Shown piece after piece: positions 6,426 to 9,987 of a stretch of DNA of 9,987 nucleotides (its first letter is position 1; each line of letters starts with the position of its first letter). The DNA is from Bacteroidales bacterium UBA1797 (lineage in GTDB: Bacteria; Bacteroidota; Bacteroidia; Bacteroidales; VadinHA17). Location of the stretch: positions 1 through 9,987 of the forward strand of contig DCFT01000126.1 in assembly GCA_002319885.1 (NCBI GenBank), written 5' to 3'. The notes below the pieces were generated by a model that saw only the letters and a program-made list of their open reading frames with translations, ran no database searches and was not told where the DNA came from. A program made the translations under genes and the position numbers.

Positions 6426-6508
6426 GACGCACGACTAACGACGCACGATACACGATGAAGTAATCTCTTCCGTGAGTCGTATGTCGTAAGCCATGAGTCT
6501 TTTTTTTT
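6426..6508 (+). repeat. Long imperfect inverted repeat followed by T9, terminator-like
   Basis: Arms of 35 and 33 bases (6426-6460 and 6467-6499) are about 75% complementary around a 6-base loop. Both arms are built from short ACGAC / CACGA / TACGA words. Nine T residues follow (6500-6508). The shape is that of a second terminator, but the rpsT unit already has one just before it. The composition looks like a short-word repeat that expanded and then decayed. There is no coding potential. Confidence 0.65.
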
Positions 6509-6560
6509 GTCATCTGACAGACTTTAATTATATTGCATATGCATTTCTAAATGTTGCTGG

Positions 6561-7244
6561 ATGTCTCTGAAAATTACTGACTGGGCTCTTGAAGACAGAC
6601 CCAGGGAAAAGCTTATTCACAAAGGTACCGCTAGTCTGAGTGATGCTGAACTGCTGGCAATCCTAATCAGTTCCGGTATGAAGGACAAATCTGCCGTTGA
6701 TCTTGGTCGCGAATTGCTGGGTATTGTTAGTAATAACCTGAATAGTCTTGGGAAACTAACAATTACCGACCTGAAGAAGATACGTGGAATAGGCACTGCA
6801 CGAGCTGTTACAATTGCCGCCGCTCTTGAACTGGGTCGGCGACGGAAATTATCAGAAGTTCAATATGTCCCTCAGATCAGGAGCTCCAAAGATGTTGCTG
6901 ATATATTTCAACCGCTTCTTTCTGACCTTATGCACGAAGAATTCTGGATCCTTTTCCTAAACAGATCAAATAAAGTGATCAACAGGATGAAACTCAGTCA
7001 GGGAGGGATAAGCGGCACAGTAACCGATGTGCGTCTTGTAATGAAAGAAGCAATAGAATGCCTTGCATCAGGTATCATTGTCTGTCATAATCATCCTTCG
7101 GGAAACCTGAACCCAAGTGAATCTGATTCAAAAATTACTCAGAAAATAAAAGAAGCGGGTAATCTTATGGATATTCAGCTCCTCGATCATCTTATTATTT
7201 CAGATAAGGATTATTACAGTTTTGCGGATAACGGGATGCTGTAA
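6561..7244 (+). CDS. radC: RadC family protein (JAB/MPN domain, UPF0758)
   Basis: The 227-residue protein has the usual RadC layout. An N-terminal helical region opens with WALEDRPREKL and has LSDAELLAILI at 26-36. A helix-hairpin-helix LKKIRGIGTARA lies at 71-82. The C-terminal JAB1/MPN-like domain follows with EEFWILFLNRSN (126-137). The metal site HNHPSGNLNPSESD (176-189) has His176, His178 and Asp189. Despite the old name, a direct role in recombination repair is not established for the family, and the biochemical function is unresolved. Length and all motifs are intact. A possible weak promoter is TTTG at 6506-6509 and TATATTG at 6529-6535, overlapping the upstream T-run. The start follows the stop of no other gene, so it is a separate unit. 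No clear terminator follows, only the repeat island. Confidence 0.95.
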   Translation: MSLKITDWALEDRPREKLIHKGTASLSDAELLAILISSGMKDKSAVDLGRELLGIVSNNLNSLGKLTITDLKKIRGIGTARAVTIAAALELGRRRKLSEVQYVPQIRSSKDVADIFQPLLSDLMHEEFWILFLNRSNKVINRMKLSQGGISGTVTDVRLVMKEAIECLASGIIVCHNHPSGNLNPSESDSKITQKIKEAGNLMDIQLLDHLIISDKDYYSFADNGML

Positions 7245-7264
7245 AAATGACCTTGGGTGAAACA

Positions 7265-7429
7265 GATTCTCCGTTTGAAGGGTTAAGTTTCAGGATTGGA
7301 ACCCCTCTGCCGCGATACGGATTCTCCATTTATAGGCTTAAGTTTCAGGATTGAAACCCCTCTGCCGCGATACGGATTCTCCATTTATAGGCTTAAGTTT
7401 CAGGATTGAAACCCCTCTGCCGCTGCGCG
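7265..7429. repeat. Three tandem copies of a 55-bp repeat
   Basis: Units start at GATTCTCC at 7265, 7320 and 7375, an exact 55-base period. Units 2 and 3 are identical for about the first 49 bases, and unit 1 differs at a handful of positions. Each holds GTTTCAGGATTGAAAC (7342-7357 and 7397-7412), a 6-bp inverted repeat; unit 1 has GGAAC at the end instead (7287-7302). The unit ends with CCCCTCTGCCGCGATACG, which in copy 3 changes into the GC-rich hairpin module that follows. The repeats lie between convergent radC and folK. No spacers differ between units, so this is not a CRISPR array. Confidence 0.92.
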
Positions 7430-7536
7430 GCATCTCCCCTAAAAGGGGAGAGAACTTTCAGATATTTAGGTGTAGTAAAATTATCCGGTGTGAATTTTTT
7501 CCCCCGGCGGGGGGGAAACACAAAGGGGGTGTCCGA
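7411..7536. repeat. GC-rich intergenic palindromic module with three hairpins
   Basis: Three hairpins follow each other: TGCCGC/GCGGCA (7418-7423, 7427-7432), TCTCCCCT/AGGGGAGA (7433-7440, 7444-7451) and TTTCCCCC/GGGGGAAA (7498-7505, 7511-7518). The module opens with ACCCCTCTG and closes with AGGGGGTG, giving inverted ends. Modules built from CTGCCGC and CTCCCCT words like this are, as I recall, widespread in intergenic DNA of Bacteroidota and some other phyla. It overlaps the end of the third 55-bp unit. It may act as a bidirectional roadblock between radC and folK, but no classic terminator T-run follows a stem. Confidence 0.7.
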
Positions 7537-7552
7537 TCAAAAGGGAATAATT

Positions 7553-8038
7553 TTATTGATATTTTTTCACCTCGCTTTTATCCTCACACAATTCCAGCAG
7601 CTCAGCTAAAGATTTTTTCAGCCCGGGATGAATGAAGCAGGGATCAAGTTCGCACAATGGGACCAGAACAAATTTTCGCTTATGCAGCAAAGCATGGGGT
7701 ATTTTCAGACTTTCTTCATCTACTATCATATTCTCATAAAAAAGGATATCGATATCAATAAGTCTCGAAATATATTGCTCTTTTCCTCTGACTCTGCCCA
7801 ACAACGATTCTATCATAAGAATTCTTCCCAGTAATCCTGAAGGTGTCAGGTCCGTTTCAACCTTTACAACCATATTGAGAAATTCATCTTTCGCTTTGAA
7901 TCCCCATGGTTCAGTCTCATATACCGAAGACGAACTTAAGACCGGTCCGATAGATCCCTCAATTTTTGCAACAGCCTGTTCCAGATTGCTTTCCCTGTTT
8001 CCCAGATTTGTTCCTATGCTTAGAAATACAATCTTCAT
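7553..8038 (-). CDS. folK: 2-amino-4-hydroxy-6-hydroxymethyldihydropteridine diphosphokinase (HPPK)
   Basis: The 161-residue enzyme transfers pyrophosphate from ATP to 6-hydroxymethyl-7,8-dihydropterin in folate synthesis. Family features are FLSIGTNLGNRESNLEQA (5-22), VYETEPWGF (39-47) and FLNMVV (53-58). The magnesium site is SRLIDIDILFY (91-101), with Arg92, Asp95 and Asp97. IPHALLHKRKFVLVPL (113-128) and HP (137-138) follow. Length is normal for a stand-alone HPPK. An in-frame TTG lies two codons upstream (8044), but the ATG at 8038 gives the typical MKIVFLSIGTN start and fits the promoter, whose predicted start leaves a leader of about 13 bases. folB and folP are not adjacent. It is divergent from sppA and convergent with radC. 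Confidence 0.95.
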   Translation of the reverse strand: MKIVFLSIGTNLGNRESNLEQAVAKIEGSIGPVLSSSSVYETEPWGFKAKDEFLNMVVKVETDLTPSGLLGRILMIESLLGRVRGKEQYISRLIDIDILFYENMIVDEESLKIPHALLHKRKFVLVPLCELDPCFIHPGLKKSLAELLELCEDKSEVKKYQ

Positions 8039-8057
8039 AATCAAATCAATCTGATAT

Positions 8058-8088
8058 CAAAAGTATTAAATATGTATACCTTTACAAA
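8058..8088 (-). promoter_or_regulatory. Consensus Bacteroidota promoter for folK
   Basis: Read on the minus strand, TTTG (8085-8088), a 19-base spacer and TACTTTTG (8058-8065) match TTTG-N19-TAnnTTTG perfectly in boxes and spacing. This is the best promoter match in the window. The predicted transcript starts near 8051, about 13 bases before the folK ATG. Confidence 0.72.
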
Positions 8089-8111
8089 TTCATTTTGTTT
8101 TTATATATTTA
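8081..8111 (+). promoter_or_regulatory. Candidate promoter for sppA, back-to-back with the folK promoter
   Basis: TTTA (8081-8084), a 19-base spacer and TATATTTA (8104-8111) match the -33/-7 pattern with one mismatch in each box. The start would fall near 8118, about 22 bases before the ATG. Its -33 box abuts the folK -33 box (8085-8088), so the two promoters would overlap. Confidence 0.4.
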
Positions 8112-8139
8112 AAAATCATTCTATAAAATTGTATAATAA

Positions 8140-9909
8140 ATGAAAAATTTTCTGAAATACACTCTGGCGACAATAACAGGAATAATTATTGCTTCTATTC
8201 TCTTCTTCGTAGTGATGCTGGCAAGTATCAGCGCTCTTGTCTCATCAGGCAATAAACCCGTCTCAATAAGTAATAACTCTATTCTCGTGCTAAAAGCAGG
8301 AGTACCTATTCCTGACAGGGGAGATCAGAATCCATTATCAGGTATTGATCTGCTTAGCATAACATTTGCTCCTGTTCCCGGGCTTAATGAGATTCTTCAT
8401 AACATTGAAAAAGCCTCAGTGGATAGTAAGATTAAGGGTATCCTTATAGAAAACGGACTTCTTTCCTCGGGCTGGGCAACCACCGAAGAGATCAGAAATG
8501 CTCTTCTCAAATTCAGGGAGCATGGGAAATTTGTCATTTCCTATTCTGACTATGTTCTGAGTCAGGAGTGCTATTATCTGGCAACAGCTGCCGGTAAGAT
8601 ATTTATAAATCCCTTATCAATGATTGAGTTCAAGGGTCTGAGCAGTGAGGTAATGTTCTATAAAAAGGCCCTCGATAAGATTGGAGTCGAGGTACAGGTG
8701 ACCCGTCATGGTAAGTTCAAAGGTGCGGTGGAACCTTTTATCCTGGATAACTTAAGTGAAGATAACAAAATCCAGATAAAAGATTATACCGGTTCATTAT
8801 GGAAACAGATTATTTCGGATATTTCTCAGGCAAGGGAGATACCAGCCGACAAACTGAATAGTATTGCCGATAATCTTGACGGAACGCTTGCCTCAAAAGC
8901 ACTTGAAACAAACCTTGTCGACGGGCTTATCTACAGGGATGCCTTAAATGATACTCTTAAAGCTTTATCCGGAATTAGCAAAGACAAAGATCTTAACCTG
9001 GTTTCCATGACCAAATACAGTAAAGTACCGGATATAAAAATGAATTATTCTGCAAAAAATAAAATCGCTGTTGTTTATGCATCCGGAACTATTGTTGCCG
9101 GCAAAGGAACTGATAACAATATCGGAGGAAATTATTACGCTGAAGTGATTAGTAAGGCAAGACGCGATTCTTCCGTAAAGGCAATTGTTCTGAGAGTTGA
9201 TTCTCCGGGGGGAAGTGCAAATGCTTCAGATATTATGTGGAGGGAACTCGATCTTGCCGCTCAGGTAAAACCCGTTGTCGTTTCTATGGGAAATTATGCT
9301 GCCTCAGGTGGATATTACATCTCTGCTCCCGGAACAAAAATCTATGCTGATCATATGACTATTTCGGGCTCAATCGGTGTATTCGGCCTGATACCGAATG
9401 CCAGGAAACTTCTTGAAGACAAACTTGGCTTGAATACAGATATAGTGAATACAAATAAAAATTCTGATTTCCCGTCCATCTACAAACCAATGAATACCTA
9501 TGAGAAGGAGCTAATGCAGATGAGTGTTGAAAAGACCTACAGCGAATTCGTAGGAAAAGTAGCGGCAGGACGGAAAATGAGTTCAGCATCGGTAGACAGT
9601 ATAGGACAGGGAAGAGTCTGGAGCGGAACAAGCGCCATGAATATCGGGCTCGTTGACGAAATCGGAGGACTTCATGATGCCATTAGTGGTGCTGCAAAAC
9701 TTGCAGGCATAGAATCATATTCAATCAGCGAATTACCGGTACTTGAAGACCCTTATACTAAGATTATGTCTCAGCTTGGAGGAGATATAAAATTAAGAAT
9801 CATGAAAAATGAACTCGGAGAATCGGTTAAATATCTTAATATGTTCAGGGAAATCAGGAATATGTCGGGGATACAGGCACGGCTTCCCTATTTCATTGAT
9901 ATACACTAG
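8140..9909 (+). CDS. sppA: Signal peptide peptidase SppA, 67K type
   Basis: This 589-residue membrane-anchored serine protease has an N-terminal transmembrane helix at about 8-34 and two tandem SppA/ClpP-like domains (about 50-280 and 307-530), as in the E. coli 67-kDa enzyme (618 residues). It cleaves signal peptides left in the membrane after secretion. The Ser/Lys dyad is visible. Lys194 in FKGAVEPF of the first domain matches E. coli Lys209, and Ser389 in SMGNYAASGGYY of the second domain matches Ser409. Other family landmarks are VDSPGGSA (353-360), MTISGSIGVFG (406-416) and GRVWSGTSAMNIGLVDEIGG (491-510). The ATG at 8140 places the membrane helix correctly. The gene is complete and stands alone, divergent from folK, and its stop codon is followed by the inverted repeat at 9912. 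Confidence 0.95.
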   Translation: MKNFLKYTLATITGIIIASILFFVVMLASISALVSSGNKPVSISNNSILVLKAGVPIPDRGDQNPLSGIDLLSITFAPVPGLNEILHNIEKASVDSKIKGILIENGLLSSGWATTEEIRNALLKFREHGKFVISYSDYVLSQECYYLATAAGKIFINPLSMIEFKGLSSEVMFYKKALDKIGVEVQVTRHGKFKGAVEPFILDNLSEDNKIQIKDYTGSLWKQIISDISQAREIPADKLNSIADNLDGTLASKALETNLVDGLIYRDALNDTLKALSGISKDKDLNLVSMTKYSKVPDIKMNYSAKNKIAVVYASGTIVAGKGTDNNIGGNYYAEVISKARRDSSVKAIVLRVDSPGGSANASDIMWRELDLAAQVKPVVVSMGNYAASGGYYISAPGTKIYADHMTISGSIGVFGLIPNARKLLEDKLGLNTDIVNTNKNSDFPSIYKPMNTYEKELMQMSVEKTYSEFVGKVAAGRKMSSASVDSIGQGRVWSGTSAMNIGLVDEIGGLHDAISGAAKLAGIESYSISELPVLEDPYTKIMSQLGGDIKLRIMKNELGESVKYLNMFREIRNMSGIQARLPYFIDIH

Positions 9910-9911
9910 TT

Positions 9912-9987
9912 AAAGTTTGGAGTGACTAAAATGCCTGGAGTACTAAGAGTTGAAGAAATGACTAACTTTAGTCACTCTAGTCACTTT
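9912..9987. repeat. Inverted repeat of GAGTGACTAAA words downstream of sppA, cut by window edge
   Basis: GAGTGACTAAA (9920-9930) and TTTAGTCACTC (9967-9977) are exact reverse complements, 36 bases apart. The similarity extends outward to AAAGT (9912-9916) and ACTTT (9983-9987). Related words such as AGTACTAAG and ATGACTAAC lie in the loop, and CTAGTCACTTT follows. It looks like a family of AGTGACTAA-type short-word repeats folded on itself. It may serve as the sppA transcript end, but the downstream sequence is outside the window. Confidence 0.6.

Noticed and set aside
7265..7429. Possible CRISPR array based on periodic ATTGAAAC-containing repeats
   Set aside because: The whole 55-base unit repeats, including what would be the spacer, and there are only three units and no cas genes in view.
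7351..7635. Open frame of 94 codons on the plus strand across the repeat island
   Set aside because: It is made of tandem repeat and GC-rich hairpin sequence and overlaps the end of folK on the other strand, and its protein resembles nothing recognisable.
8039..8044. TTG start for folK two codons upstream
   Set aside because: The ATG at 8038 gives the standard MKIVFLSIGTN start and a normal leader from the predicted promoter.

Overview
The window looks like chromosomal DNA of a member of the Bacteroidota, probably Bacteroidales or a close relative. The evidence is the gene set (single-chain class I fumarase, Bacteroidota-style Mpl, tRNA-Glu beside rpsT, RadC, a 67K-type SppA), weak or absent Shine-Dalgarno sequences, and several upstream sites that fit the Bacteroidota promoter pattern TTTG-N19-21-TAnnTTTG. 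Genes are mostly single units in changing orientation, and nearly all are conserved housekeeping or envelope genes. I see no phage, plasmid, transposase, CRISPR array or defence genes.

Layout. 1-647 (-) is the N-terminal part of a class I fumarate hydratase that runs off the left edge. 893-1750 (-) is a metallo-beta-lactamase-fold hydrolase resembling lactonases. 2086-2949 (+) is a secreted alpha/beta-hydrolase esterase. 2978-3112 is a cluster of three REP-like palindromes between two convergent genes. 3118-4299 (-) is a two-HKD phospholipase D / cardiolipin synthase. 4571-5917 (+) is the murein-peptide recycling ligase Mpl. 6012-6083 (+) is tRNA-Glu(UUC), followed 34 bases later by rpsT (6118-6369), with a strong terminator at 6391-6420 and a second long hairpin at 6426-6508. 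6561-7244 (+) is radC. 7265-7536 is a repeat island (55-bp tandem repeats running into a GC-rich palindromic module). 7553-8038 (-) is folK. 8140-9909 (+) is sppA, divergent from folK. 9912-9987 is an inverted repeat at the right edge.

The genes serve separate core functions: TCA cycle (fumarase), membrane lipid synthesis (PLD-type cardiolipin synthase), cell-wall recycling (Mpl), translation (tRNA-Glu, S20), folate synthesis (FolK) and membrane proteolysis (SppA). No shared pathway or operon joins them, apart from the probable tRNA-Glu/rpsT transcript.

The less ordinary content is between the genes. At least five different palindromic or repetitive families occupy intergenic gaps within 10 kb, and some may double as terminators or lie beside promoters. 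I did not find a convincing new multi-gene system. The repeat structures, especially the tandem island at 7265-7470 and the mirror-arranged palindromes at 2978-3112, are the parts most worth a second look.
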